DNA of 19,989 nucleotides from UBA10646 sp003456175 (GCA_031976225.1 DALYLQ010000047.1:1-19989); one strand, 5' to 3'; counted from the first letter of the stretch, positions 7,385-15,096 are shown. The notes: generated by a model from the sequence alone, not told the origin. Numbers and translations are program-made.

Positions 7385-8374
7385 TTAACTAGCAAGAATT
7401 TTCACAATACGTAGCCATTCTTGATCAATGGTTTGTGTTTCTTTTACCGCAAGGTCTAAAGGTGTATAATGCATTTGATTATTTACAATGCCCACCATAA
7501 CGTTATGGCGGCCTTGCACTAAACATTCTACAGCAGCGTAACCCATTCTACTAGCGATTAAGCGATCTAAGCAGGTGGGTGCACCGCCTCGCTGAATATG
7601 CCCCAGAATACATACGCGTGTATCAGCTTCAGGGATGCGTTCCTTAACGGTTTTCGATACGTTTTCTGCACCACCAAATACTTTGTCGCCTTCGGCAACA
7701 ACTACTAAATTAACCAACTTTTTACGCTTACTTTTTTCTGTTAAGTTGGTAATTAAGTCTTCAATACTAGTGCTGCTTTCGGGGATAAGTATGTTTTCGG
7801 CACCGGTAGCAATGCCGCTGTGCAAAGCAATATAGCCAGCATCGCGGCCCATTACTTCTACAATAAAAAGGCGGTCGTGTGCATCGGCAGTATCGCGAAT
7901 TTTATCGATAGCTTCAACAGCAGTATTCACTGCGGTATCAAATCCTATGGTGAAATCGCTCCCGGCGATGTCTTTATCAATAGTTCCGGGTAAGCCAATA
8001 CAAGGAATATCAAATTCGTTAGAAAATTTTTGTGCTCCTTTAAAACTACCATCGCCACCTATCACTACTAAGCCATCAATCCCTCTTTTTTTAAGGTTTT
8101 CATAAGCTTTTTGCCGGCCTTCTGGGGTGAAAAACTCTTTGCAACGGGCTGTTTTAAGTACAGTACCACCACGCTGAATAATATTTGCTACGGAACGGCT
8201 ATCCATTTGATGAATATCATCGTCAACCATACCGCTATAACCTCTTACAATGCCAAATACATCCAATCCTTCGTATAAGCTTGTTCTTACCACCGCTCTG
8301 ATAGCTGCATTCATGCCCGGACTATCGCCACCTGAGGTAAGTACGCCAATTTTTGTTACTTTCTTCGGTTGCAT
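7385..8374 (-). CDS. pfkA: ATP-dependent 6-phosphofructokinase
   Basis: Phosphorylates fructose-6-phosphate to fructose-1,6-bisphosphate, the committed step of glycolysis. The 329-residue protein is normal length for group A PFK. Motifs: TSGGDSPGMNAAIR (13-26, ATP site), IGGDGSF (105-111; the Gly after Asp108 points to ATP rather than pyrophosphate as donor), PGTIDKD (129-135; catalytic Asp133, with Lys where many PFKs have Asn), then VMGRDAGYIAL. The gene lies 67 bp upstream of pyk on the same strand and is divergent from the peptidase gene at 8533. A repeat-family copy lies inside it at 7443-7454, read as Leu-Ala-Val-Lys near the C-terminus. Confidence 0.97.
   Translation of the reverse strand: MQPKKVTKIGVLTSGGDSPGMNAAIRAVVRTSLYEGLDVFGIVRGYSGMVDDDIHQMDSRSVANIIQRGGTVLKTARCKEFFTPEGRQKAYENLKKRGIDGLVVIGGDGSFKGAQKFSNEFDIPCIGLPGTIDKDIAGSDFTIGFDTAVNTAVEAIDKIRDTADAHDRLFIVEVMGRDAGYIALHSGIATGAENILIPESSTSIEDLITNLTEKSKRKKLVNLVVVAEGDKVFGGAENVSKTVKERIPEADTRVCILGHIQRGGAPTCLDRLIASRMGYAAVECLVQGRHNVMVGIVNNQMHYTPLDLAVKETQTIDQEWLRIVKILAS
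7443..7454 (-). repeat. repeat-family copy inside pfkA
   Basis: TTTACCGCAAGG on the plus strand, the C variant of the repeat, read in pfkA as CTT GCG GTA AAA. Confidence 0.55.
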
Positions 8375-8408
8375 CTCAATTTATGTGTGTGTATTGTTTT
8401 TGAAGTGC

Positions 8409-8444
8409 TAAAGTTAATATTGGTAACGTTACAACGGCCAATAT
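8409..8444 (-). promoter_or_regulatory. possible pfkA promoter and nested inverted repeats
   Basis: ATATTGG (8417-8423) and CCAATAT (8438-8444) form a 7-bp inverted repeat that encloses the 10-bp palindrome GTAACGTTAC (8423-8432). On the minus strand, TTG (8441-8439) and TAACTTTA (8416-8409) are 22 bases apart and match the Bacteroidota promoter consensus except for the last base. This is the divergent region between pfkA and the peptidase gene, so an operator is plausible but not demonstrated. Confidence 0.35.
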
Positions 8445-8532
8445 GTGTCAAATGTACGCATTTGCCAACAATCACTTTCATGTCAAAGTAACAGCTAGTT
8501 TTTTGTACCATTGTTATGAAAACTTTACCATT

Positions 8533-10653
8533 ATGAACTTGCTTCGCATTATTTCATTTACCGCAAGTGTATTACTTTCTACTAGTATGATAGCGCAAAT
8601 CAACTATCCAGCTACCCGAAGAGAGGTAGTAGCCGACAACTATTTTGGCACCAAAGTACCCGACACGTATCGCTGGCTTGAAGATGATAATGCTGCTGAT
8701 ACCAAAGCTTGGGTGATAGACCAAAATAAGGTTACCGATGCTTATTTGGCGGCTATTCCGTACAGAAGTAAAGTAAAGGCTAGACTAGAAACATTATGGA
8801 ATTACCCCAAGTATGGTAGTCCGTTTGCCAAAGGCAGCTATTATTATTTTTATAAAAATGATGGGCTTCAAAATCAGAGCATTTTATACCGCCAAAAAGG
8901 TTTAAATGGCACCCCTGAAATTTTTCTTGATCCAAACAAATTGAGTACCGATGGAACGGCAGCTCTAGGAGGCGTTAATTTCAGCAAAACAGGGCGCTAT
9001 GCCGCTTATACAGTAGCACAAAGAGGTAGCGACTGGCAAGAAGGCTACGGAATAGATGCCCTTACGGGTAAAAAATTAGCCGACAAAATATCATATATGA
9101 AGTTCAGCGGCTTTAGTTGGAAAGGCGATGAAGGTTTTTACTACAGCCGCTATCCAAAGCCCGATGAGGCAAGTAAGCTTAGCAAGCAAAACCAATATAT
9201 GAAGGTGTACTACCATAAAATTGGCGATACACAAGAAAAAGATATACTTGTTTTTGAAGACAATGCACATCCGCTACGCTACTTTGGTGCTGGCCTTACT
9301 GAAGATGAACGTTTCTTGATTGTAAGCGTAAGTGAGGGTACCAGCGGGGGCGAATTGTTGTACCGCAACTTGGCCAAAGGCGATAAAAGCTTTAAAACAC
9401 TCATTAAAGGATTCGCAACCGAACCAGATGTAGTGGATAATATAGGCGATAAACTACTCGTAAAAACCAACGATGGCGCACCAAACTACAAGTTGGTGTT
9501 AATAGATCCTAATAATTCGGCAAGTACCAATTGGGTTACTGTTATACCTGAAAAGAAAGATGTATTACAATCGGTAAGTACGGGCGGTGGATACTTGTTT
9601 GCAAGCTATCTTAAAGATGCAAGCACGAAGGTATATCAATACAAATACGATGGTACTTTGGTACGAGAAATAAGCCTACCAGGTATTGGAACTGCGAGTG
9701 GTTTTAGTGCCGAGAAAAAAGAAACTTCTTTCTTTTACACGTTCACATCATTTAATTATCCACCCACTATTTTCAAATATGATATCGCTAGTGGCAAAAG
9801 CACCATATTTAGAAAAACAGAAGCCAAATTCAACCCAGAAGATTATACTACAGAACAAATTTTTGTAACCTCAAAAGATGGTGCAAAAGTACCTGTATTT
9901 TTAACCTATAAAAAGGGCATTGTTAAAGATGGTAACATACCCGTAATGCTGTATGGATATGGCGGCTTTAACATTGCCATGACACCAAGCTTTAGTGTTA
10001 GCAACTTATTTTTCATGGAGCAAGGAGGCATATATGCACAAGTATGCCTACGTGGTGGTAGCGAGTATGGCGAAGCTTGGCACCAAGCAGGTATGCTGCT
10101 CAACAAACAAAATGTATTCAACGATTTTATTGCAGCAGCAGAACATTTAATTGCCAATGGTTACACTAACCCAAAACGTATTGCCATTCGAGGTGGCAGT
10201 AACGGCGGATTATTAGTAGGTGCTTGTATGACGCAGCGCCCCGATTTATTTGCAGTTGCTATACCGCAAGTTGGAGTAATGGATATGCTACGCTTTCATA
10301 AATTCACCGTTGGTTGGGGTTGGGTAGTAGAGTATGGTAGCAGCGAACGCAACGAAGCCGAATTCAAAAATCTATTATCCTATTCGCCGCTACACAACAT
10401 TAAAGATGAGGTATGCTATCCAGCCACAATGGTAACCACTGCCGACCACGATGATAGGGTAGTACCTGCACATAGTTTTAAATTTGCAGCGCAGCTACAG
10501 TTTTCACAAAACAAAGCCTGTGGCAAGCCAGCGTTGATTCGAATTGAAAGTAAAGCGGGCCATGGTGCCGGAAAACCAACCAGTAAAGTAATTGAAGAAG
10601 CAGCCGATATTTGGAGCTTTGTGATGTATAATCTTGGTATGGATTTTAAATAA
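8533..10653 (+). CDS. secreted prolyl oligopeptidase (S9A family)
   Basis: A serine peptidase that cuts after proline in short peptides. The frame is open from 8443, but the ATG at 8533 gives a proper signal peptide (MNLLRIISFTASVLLSTSMIA, then QINYP), so I place the start there, for 706 residues, typical of the family. Export to the periplasm is therefore likely. The mature part opens with YPATRREVVADNYFGTKVPDTYRWLEDD, characteristic of prolyl oligopeptidases, followed by a seven-bladed beta-propeller region and an alpha/beta hydrolase domain. The catalytic triad is Ser556 (GGSNGG), Asp641 (DHDDRVVP) and His677 (GHGAG). A repeat-family copy (8556-8567) falls inside the signal-peptide codons, read as Phe-Thr-Ala-Ser. 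It stands alone, with a terminator hairpin downstream. Confidence 0.93.
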   Translation: MNLLRIISFTASVLLSTSMIAQINYPATRREVVADNYFGTKVPDTYRWLEDDNAADTKAWVIDQNKVTDAYLAAIPYRSKVKARLETLWNYPKYGSPFAKGSYYYFYKNDGLQNQSILYRQKGLNGTPEIFLDPNKLSTDGTAALGGVNFSKTGRYAAYTVAQRGSDWQEGYGIDALTGKKLADKISYMKFSGFSWKGDEGFYYSRYPKPDEASKLSKQNQYMKVYYHKIGDTQEKDILVFEDNAHPLRYFGAGLTEDERFLIVSVSEGTSGGELLYRNLAKGDKSFKTLIKGFATEPDVVDNIGDKLLVKTNDGAPNYKLVLIDPNNSASTNWVTVIPEKKDVLQSVSTGGGYLFASYLKDASTKVYQYKYDGTLVREISLPGIGTASGFSAEKKETSFFYTFTSFNYPPTIFKYDIASGKSTIFRKTEAKFNPEDYTTEQIFVTSKDGAKVPVFLTYKKGIVKDGNIPVMLYGYGGFNIAMTPSFSVSNLFFMEQGGIYAQVCLRGGSEYGEAWHQAGMLLNKQNVFNDFIAAAEHLIANGYTNPKRIAIRGGSNGGLLVGACMTQRPDLFAVAIPQVGVMDMLRFHKFTVGWGWVVEYGSSERNEAEFKNLLSYSPLHNIKDEVCYPATMVTTADHDDRVVPAHSFKFAAQLQFSQNKACGKPALIRIESKAGHGAGKPTSKVIEEAADIWSFVMYNLGMDFK
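8556..8567 (+). repeat. repeat-family copy in the signal-peptide codons of the peptidase
   Basis: ATTTACCGCAAG, followed by T instead of the final G. It is read in the opposite orientation to the copies in the glycosidase and pfkA genes. Confidence 0.5.
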
Positions 10654-10661
10654 AGTAGGCA

Positions 10662-10674
10662 CCTTACGGTAAAT
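10662..10674 (+). repeat. ATTTACCGTAAGG-family repeat before a terminator
   Basis: CCTTACGGTAAAT lies 8 bases after the peptidase stop codon and 2 bases before the terminator stem. The same arrangement is seen after the response regulator at 15576. Confidence 0.8.
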
Positions 10675-10675
10675 A

Positions 10676-10712
10676 AAAGAGCGTTATGGAATTACAAACC
10701 ATAACGCTCTTT
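10676..10712 (+). terminator. hairpin terminator of the peptidase gene, overlapping the dinB-like 3' end
   Basis: AAAGAGCGTTATGG (10676-10689) pairs perfectly over 14 bp with CCATAACGCTCTTT (10699-10712) around a 9-base loop. The right arm and part of the loop encode the last seven codons and stop of the convergent DinB-fold gene. Only short T and A runs flank it, so terminator strength is uncertain, but it could act in both directions. Confidence 0.65.
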
Positions 10713-11204
10713 AAATATATTGATGTGGTGCAGTATATGACCATAAATCATAAACACCAAAGCGTTCGCACTGCATGGATGATTAGATGCAGTTCCAACC
10801 AATTGTAATGCTTGTGGTTGAATACTATCAATCAACAAATCGGTAGCTTTTCTAACAGCAAAAAACTCTTCTATCAAACTACCCAAACTGCGGTGGTGTG
10901 CGTGAGCATTTACTGTAAAGTTATTTTCATCAAATCCTGATAATGGTGTGGTATCGTTACGAGCAATACGTAATAATCGGTAACTAAATATTCGCTCTGT
11001 GTCAATAATGTGTTGTATTACTTCTTTAACAGTCCACTTTCCTTCGGCATAAGCATATTCTGCTTTTTCGTTAGGTATACTCCTGAAAAACTGAGTAATT
11101 TTCTGCGAATGATTACGTTGTAAATCGTATAAATGGTTGCCTTGCGTTAACGCAATATAACGTTCGAAGTAAGGTGCGTAAGTACCGGGTATAGGCCTGC
11201 TCAT
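10692..11204 (-). CDS. DinB-like (DinB_2 superfamily) four-helix protein
   Basis: A 170-residue protein of the DinB/YfiT-like metal-binding four-helix bundle family. KWTVKEVIQHIIDTERIFSYRLL (57-79) is the typical first-histidine helix (His65), and YGHILHHINIFKERYG (154-169) carries the C-terminal histidines (His156 and His160), together the usual three-His metal site. Family members are thiol-S-transferase-like enzymes or of unknown function; the precise role here is not known. Its ATG (11204-11202) overlaps the TGA stop of the upstream hydroxylase gene (11203-11201) as ATGA, which implies translational coupling. Not to be confused with DNA polymerase IV, which also carries the name dinB. Confidence 0.85.
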   Translation of the reverse strand: MSRPIPGTYAPYFERYIALTQGNHLYDLQRNHSQKITQFFRSIPNEKAEYAYAEGKWTVKEVIQHIIDTERIFSYRLLRIARNDTTPLSGFDENNFTVNAHAHHRSLGSLIEEFFAVRKATDLLIDSIQPQALQLVGTASNHPCSANALVFMIYGHILHHINIFKERYGL

Positions 11205-12142
11205 ATAGAAATTTTTACATTGTTACTAATGGCTGTTTCAGCTGTATTACAGTTTGTTAACGCTCTGAGTTCATCACTTGTTTGGCGTGAACCATCGTGA
11301 CTATAACCTGGCGGTCCGAATATATACTGCAGTTTTTGTTGCCATGTAATATCAGTGCGTTTTAAATCAGTAGCAATATCTTTCCACTCATGCGTTAATG
11401 TATTTGCAAGATCAGTTGTTGCTAAGGGCTTTGTTAAGCCGTATTTAATGGGCTCGTATTGTTGCGCTGGCAACTCTGCCTGAAAAGTACCAAAGCACTT
11501 ATCCCAAATAATTAGGAACATCCCCATATTTCGATCGAGGTATAAAATATTACTTGCATGATGTACTCTGTGATGGCTTGGAGTAACTAAAATATGCTCC
11601 AGAATACCCATTTTATGTATCAATTCGGTATGCACAAAAATGCCCCAAATCTGGGTAGCACTGTACATCAACAGAATATCAGTTGGCGTGAAACCTAACA
11701 ATGGTAATGGCAAGAAATAAACAAACCTATACAACGGCTGCAACACCGAACTTCTAAAACCCACCGTAAAATTGAAGTAATTACTGCTATGATGCGTTAC
11801 ATGTACTGCCCAGAACAAACGTACCTGATGATCGAACCGATGCAACCAATAGTATAAAAAATCTTCTGCTAGCAACAACAACAACCAATACAATGGTACA
11901 TTATGCCAAGTAATTAATTTGTAGTGATAAAGCGCAGCAAAAATACCCATGTATACGGCTCTAAAACTCAAATCTAGCAGCGCATTCAAGAGCATAAAAG
12001 CAATATTTGTACCTGTATCTTGCAAGCTATACAGCTTTTTGTGCCGCCAATGGCCTATTAATAACTCTACACCAATAATCAACATATAGATGGGTNNNNN
12101 NNNNNAGAACAGAACTAGCAATTGCTCTTTCACAAACTCCAT
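11201..12142 (-). CDS. fatty acid hydroxylase / sterol desaturase family membrane protein
   Basis: An integral-membrane di-iron oxygenase-type protein of about 313 residues. Several hydrophobic segments surround the family's histidine clusters: HRFDH, HVTHHSS, HTELIH and SHHRVHH. A conserved cytosolic stretch, NMGMFLIIWDKCFGTF, follows. These bind the catalytic iron pair in related hydroxylases and desaturases acting on lipids; the substrate here is unknown. The N-terminus is crossed by a 10-N gap (12096-12105): the 12 residues before it (MEFVKEQLLVLF) and the part after it (PIYMLIIGVELL) lie in the same frame if the gap really is 10 bases, so the start at 12142 is likely but not certain. It ends in TGA overlapping the next start codon, and is divergent from the ykgJ-like gene. 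Confidence 0.88.
   Translation of the reverse strand: MEFVKEQLLVLFXXXXPIYMLIIGVELLIGHWRHKKLYSLQDTGTNIAFMLLNALLDLSFRAVYMGIFAALYHYKLITWHNVPLYWLLLLLAEDFLYYWLHRFDHQVRLFWAVHVTHHSSNYFNFTVGFRSSVLQPLYRFVYFLPLPLLGFTPTDILLMYSATQIWGIFVHTELIHKMGILEHILVTPSHHRVHHASNILYLDRNMGMFLIIWDKCFGTFQAELPAQQYEPIKYGLTKPLATTDLANTLTHEWKDIATDLKRTDITWQQKLQYIFGPPGYSHDGSRQTSDELRALTNCNTAETAISNNVKISI
12096..12105. other. assembly gap (10 N)
   Basis: Scaffold join within the first transmembrane segment of the hydroxylase gene. Unlike the other two joins, no duplicated sequence is evident at its edges. Confidence 0.9.
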
Positions 12143-12217
12143 AGGTTATAAAAGCGTTAAGTGTGTGGTATATTCGCCGGAAAATTACTAATCGCAGCGT
12201 TTATATACACGGCATAT

Positions 12218-12688
12218 ATGACAGAACAGCATCATTGGCAAAAAAAAGCAGCCGAACGGCAAAAGTTTTACAAACAACAACTGCAAAAAGTCAACAAAAA
12301 AAAAGTACTTCCACAGTCGCCAGACTTGCATGAGCAAGCTTTTAAAACCATCGATTGTTTGAATTGCGCTGCATGCTGTAAGAATTATAGCCCGAGATTT
12401 AAAACCACCGATATCAAACGCATTAGCAAGCATCTTAAAATGAGGGAAAGCGATTTCATTGCAACCTATTTGTTATTAGATGCCGATGGCGATTATGTGG
12501 CTAAGGCAGCACCTTGCCCTTTTTTAGGCGCCGATAATGCATGCAGTATTTATGATCAAAGACCAAGCGACTGTGCCAGATTTCCTTATACAGATGAAGA
12601 TGTACTCATTAAACGAACTAATATTACATTGAAGAACAGCACATTTTGCCCCGCCGTGTTTCACGTACTTGAACGTATTCAGTGGTAA
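12218..12688 (+). CDS. YkgJ family cysteine-cluster protein (putative Zn/Fe-chelating)
   Basis: A 156-residue cytoplasmic protein of the UPF0153/YkgJ type. After a basic N-terminal helix (about 5-30), the cysteine cluster DCLNCAACC (46-54: Cys47, 50, 53, 54) is followed by Cys100 (APCPFLG), Cys109 (ACSIYDQRPSDCARFPY) with Cys119, and Cys144. The spacing is that of the family, thought to bind a metal or Fe-S centre. The function is not known. The frame is open from 12161, but the ATG at 12218 (MTEQHHWQKK) gives the usual N-terminus and leaves a 75-bp divergent intergenic space to the hydroxylase gene, in which I see no clear promoter box. Confidence 0.88.
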   Translation: MTEQHHWQKKAAERQKFYKQQLQKVNKKKVLPQSPDLHEQAFKTIDCLNCAACCKNYSPRFKTTDIKRISKHLKMRESDFIATYLLLDADGDYVAKAAPCPFLGADNACSIYDQRPSDCARFPYTDEDVLIKRTNITLKNSTFCPAVFHVLERIQW

Positions 12689-12717
12689 GAAATAGAATGA
12701 GAAAATAGAGGGGAGTA

Positions 12718-12730
12718 CCTTACGGTAAAT
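12718..12730 (+). repeat. ATTTACCGTAAGG-family repeat, 3' side of the SRP RNA gene
   Basis: CCTTACGGTAAAT lies between the ykgJ-like gene and the U-tract of the SRP RNA. It forms an inverted pair with the copy at 12876-12888, so the two bracket the whole RNA gene. Confidence 0.8.
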
Positions 12731-12742
12731 GGCATAAAAAGA

Positions 12743-12837
12743 GGCAGGCTACTCACATCGCACCGCTACAACCGCCTACTCTTGCTACATTCCTGTCCTG
12801 GGAGGGTTCAGCAGGAGCTGGTCGTGTAAGACCTGCC
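12743..12837 (-). ncRNA. ffs: signal recognition particle RNA (4.5S)
   Basis: Read on the minus strand, the RNA starts GGCAGGTCTTACAC and ends GTGAGTAGCCTGCC, whose arms pair into a long closing helix. In the centre is the diagnostic SRP helix 8: CAGG-ACA-GGAA-TGT-AGCA, meaning a GGAA tetraloop (12790-12793) on a 3-bp stem next to the symmetric CAGG/AGCA internal loop bound by Ffh. At about 95-100 nt it has the size of the small bacterial SRP RNA, which targets membrane and secreted proteins to the Sec machinery. A run of five T's (12740-12736) ends it, and a good promoter precedes it. The 5' end is placed at the base of the closing stem, consistent with the promoter spacing. Confidence 0.87.
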
Positions 12838-12841
12838 GGTG

Positions 12842-12870
12842 CAAATATAGGAGTTGTAATTTTTTTTCAA
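12842..12870 (-). promoter_or_regulatory. promoter of the SRP RNA gene
   Basis: On the minus strand, TTG (12870-12868) and TATATTTG (12849-12842) are 18 bases apart, matching the Bacteroidota -33 and -7 boxes (TANNTTTG). The first base of the predicted RNA lies 5 bases after the -7 box. Confidence 0.75.
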
Positions 12871-12875
12871 AAAAC

Positions 12876-12888
12876 ATTTACCGCAAGG
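12876..12888 (-). repeat. ATTTACCGCAAGG-family repeat upstream of the SRP RNA promoter
   Basis: ATTTACCGCAAGG, the C variant, lies 5 bases upstream of the -33 box of the SRP RNA gene and 96 bases before mutS2. It is the partner of the copy at 12718. Confidence 0.8.
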
Positions 12889-12984
12889 CACTAAAAAAAT
12901 CAATATAAATAGGGCTTTCAAGAACCATTGATGTTTATAAAGGTTATTAATAGCACTTTTGCAAGTCGTTAAATTTTTGATGCA

Positions 12985-15096
12985 TTGAAAGTATATCCAG
13001 CCTCGGCCACGGTTCAGTTAGAATTTGACAAAGTAGCATTGTTATTGCAAGAACACTGCAAAACCGAATATGGCATTAACAAGGCAAAAGAATTACGCAT
13101 ACATACCGCGAAACAGTTTATTGAAATAGCCCTGCAACAAACGCACGAATTCAAATTACTGCTGTTACAAGGTATGCCTTTCCCAAACGATTTTAGTACC
13201 AACATTGCCAGAGATATCAAACTATTAGGTACACCAGGCAGCGTATTAAAAGGCGATCAGTGGCTACTCATTCGAAAGCTACTGGAAAACATGGAGCGTA
13301 TTTTCCGTTGGTTTGATACCGAAAGAAGAGAGGCATTTCCGGCACTTACACAAGTAATAGATAACAGTTATTATGAAAAATATATCATTGAAACCATCGA
13401 TGATATTATTGATGAACACGGTAATGTAAAAGACACTGCTAGTTCAGAGTTACAGAAAATTCGCATAAACCTTTACCGCAAGCGTAACGAACTGCGAAGA
13501 GCATTCGAAAAAGTTGTAGCACGTTTAAACAAAGCAGGCTATGCTGCCGATATCGAAGAAAGCTTTAGTAATGGTAGGCGAGTAGTAGCTGTATTTAGCG
13601 AGTATAAGCGACAAGTGAAAGGTATCTTACATGGCGAAAGCGATAGTAGGCGTACAAGTTTTATAGAACCAGAAGAAACGATTGACTTAAACAACGATGT
13701 TTTTTCACTAGAAAACGAAGAACAAAAAGAAGTAATTCGCATTCTAAGAGCTTTAACAACATCGCTTAGTGGTTATGCACCCTTGATACAGCAGTATTTA
13801 CAAATTGTTGGCGAGTACGATTTTATTAGAGGTAAGGCACAACTTGCTATGCAAATGAATGCCAACTTACCCAACTTGGTAGATAAAGCTGTAGTAGAAT
13901 TAACCGACGCCTATCACCCGCTGTTATTGCTCTACAACCAAAAAGCCAATAAGCCAACCATACCAACCAATGTTGCACTAAATGCCGATAGCAGAATATT
14001 AGTAATTAGTGGCCCTAATGCAGGTGGCAAAACGGTTACTATGAAAACCATTGGCCTGAATCAACTTATGTTACAAAGTGGTTTGTTAGTTCCGGTTAGT
14101 GCAGTGAGTACGATGGGTATTTTTAAACAACTTTTTATTCATATTGGCGATACACAAAGCATCGAATTTGAATTAAGCACCTATAGTAGCCACTTGCTAC
14201 ACATGAAGCATTTCATTGAAAATGCCAACGGTAAAACCATGTTTTTTATCGATGAATTGGGTAGTGGTAGCGACCCCAATTTGGGTGGGGCTTTTGCAGA
14301 AGTAATCATGGAAGAACTAGCACGCCGCCACAGTATGGGTATTGTAACAACGCACTATTTGAATCTTAAAGTAATGGCGAACCATACCAAAGGTATTATT
14401 AACGGTGCTATGGCTTTCGATGAAAAAACATTACAACCGCTTTATAAACTTACAGTAGGAAAACCTGGTAGTAGCTATACCTTTTCCATTGCAGAACGTA
14501 TTGGCTTACCACAGCACCTGATTAACCGTGCCCGAAAATTGGTAGACGAAGATCATTTTAGATTAGATAAGTTATTGAATAGAACCGAGCAAGATCTACA
14601 AACCTTAGATAAAGAACGTGTTGCATTAAACAAGCTTTTGAAAGAAAATGAACGCTTACGTAAAGATTTACAGATTACACTTGACAAAGAAAAGCATCAG
14701 CAACAGGTAGAGTTATTAAGAGAACAAAACAAACTAAATAGCGAAAAACTAACCTACCTTAAAGATACAGAACGCAAGCTCCGTCAATTGGTACTAGAAT
14801 GGCGAAAAACAGACGATAAGCAAAAAGCCGTTCAAGAAATTCAACAAGTACTTTTTCCACAAAAAGAAAAAGTGGTGGTGAGTAAAATGGAGCGAAAACT
14901 CAAAGAAAAATACTTTGAAACCAAACAGCCTATTACTGTTGGCGCCAAAGTAAAGCTCAAAAAAAACCACCAAGTAGGCGATGTGAAGGAGATACGCGGG
15001 AAAAAAGTAATTGTGCAAGTAGGCTTGTTACCCATTACGGTTGACCTTATTGATTTAGTAACAGTGCAAGAAAAAAATACGCCACAAAACTCGTAA
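12985..15096 (+). CDS. mutS2: MutS2-family ATPase lacking the Smr domain
   Basis: A 703-residue DNA-binding ATPase of the MutS2 family, whose members act on recombination intermediates or on stalled and collided ribosomes. The start is a TTG (12985-12987): the product then begins KVYPASATVQLEFDKV, as expected for the family, and no in-frame ATG lies nearby. The lever and core region is followed by the ATPase domain with Walker A GPNAGGKT (343-350), STYSSHL, and Walker B FFIDELGSGSDP (Asp423, Glu424). A long charged coiled coil (about 530-630) leads to a short beta-rich KOW-like end (VGAKVKLKKNHQVGDVKEIRGKKVIVQVG). The C-terminal Smr nuclease domain of typical MutS2 (total about 780-800 residues) is missing, with no remnant downstream. 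A repeat-family copy at 13472-13482 is read as Leu-Tyr-Arg-Lys. Confidence 0.92.
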   Translation: MKVYPASATVQLEFDKVALLLQEHCKTEYGINKAKELRIHTAKQFIEIALQQTHEFKLLLLQGMPFPNDFSTNIARDIKLLGTPGSVLKGDQWLLIRKLLENMERIFRWFDTERREAFPALTQVIDNSYYEKYIIETIDDIIDEHGNVKDTASSELQKIRINLYRKRNELRRAFEKVVARLNKAGYAADIEESFSNGRRVVAVFSEYKRQVKGILHGESDSRRTSFIEPEETIDLNNDVFSLENEEQKEVIRILRALTTSLSGYAPLIQQYLQIVGEYDFIRGKAQLAMQMNANLPNLVDKAVVELTDAYHPLLLLYNQKANKPTIPTNVALNADSRILVISGPNAGGKTVTMKTIGLNQLMLQSGLLVPVSAVSTMGIFKQLFIHIGDTQSIEFELSTYSSHLLHMKHFIENANGKTMFFIDELGSGSDPNLGGAFAEVIMEELARRHSMGIVTTHYLNLKVMANHTKGIINGAMAFDEKTLQPLYKLTVGKPGSSYTFSIAERIGLPQHLINRARKLVDEDHFRLDKLLNRTEQDLQTLDKERVALNKLLKENERLRKDLQITLDKEKHQQQVELLREQNKLNSEKLTYLKDTERKLRQLVLEWRKTDDKQKAVQEIQQVLFPQKEKVVVSKMERKLKEKYFETKQPITVGAKVKLKKNHQVGDVKEIRGKKVIVQVGLLPITVDLIDLVTVQEKNTPQNS
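13472..13482 (+). repeat. repeat-family core inside mutS2
   Basis: TTTACCGCAAG, followed by C. It is read in a different codon phase (CTT TAC CGC AAG) from the copies in the glycosidase, pfkA and peptidase genes. Confidence 0.4.

Noticed and set aside
8443..8532. A 30-codon N-terminal extension of the prolyl oligopeptidase.
   Set aside because: It would bury the signal peptide (MNLLRIISFTASVLLS) inside the protein. The ATG at 8533 gives a proper export signal.
12161..12217. Upstream start for the YkgJ-like protein (MCGIFAGKLLIAAFIYTAY).
   Set aside because: It would add a hydrophobic segment to a cytosolic family and occupy the short divergent promoter space. The start at 12218 matches the usual family N-terminus.
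12741..12840. tmRNA, riboswitch or MITE as an explanation for the structured region before mutS2.
   Set aside because: The GGAA tetraloop with CAGG/AGCA internal loop, the size, the promoter and the U-tract fit SRP RNA. There is no tRNA-like end, and it is far too short for tmRNA.
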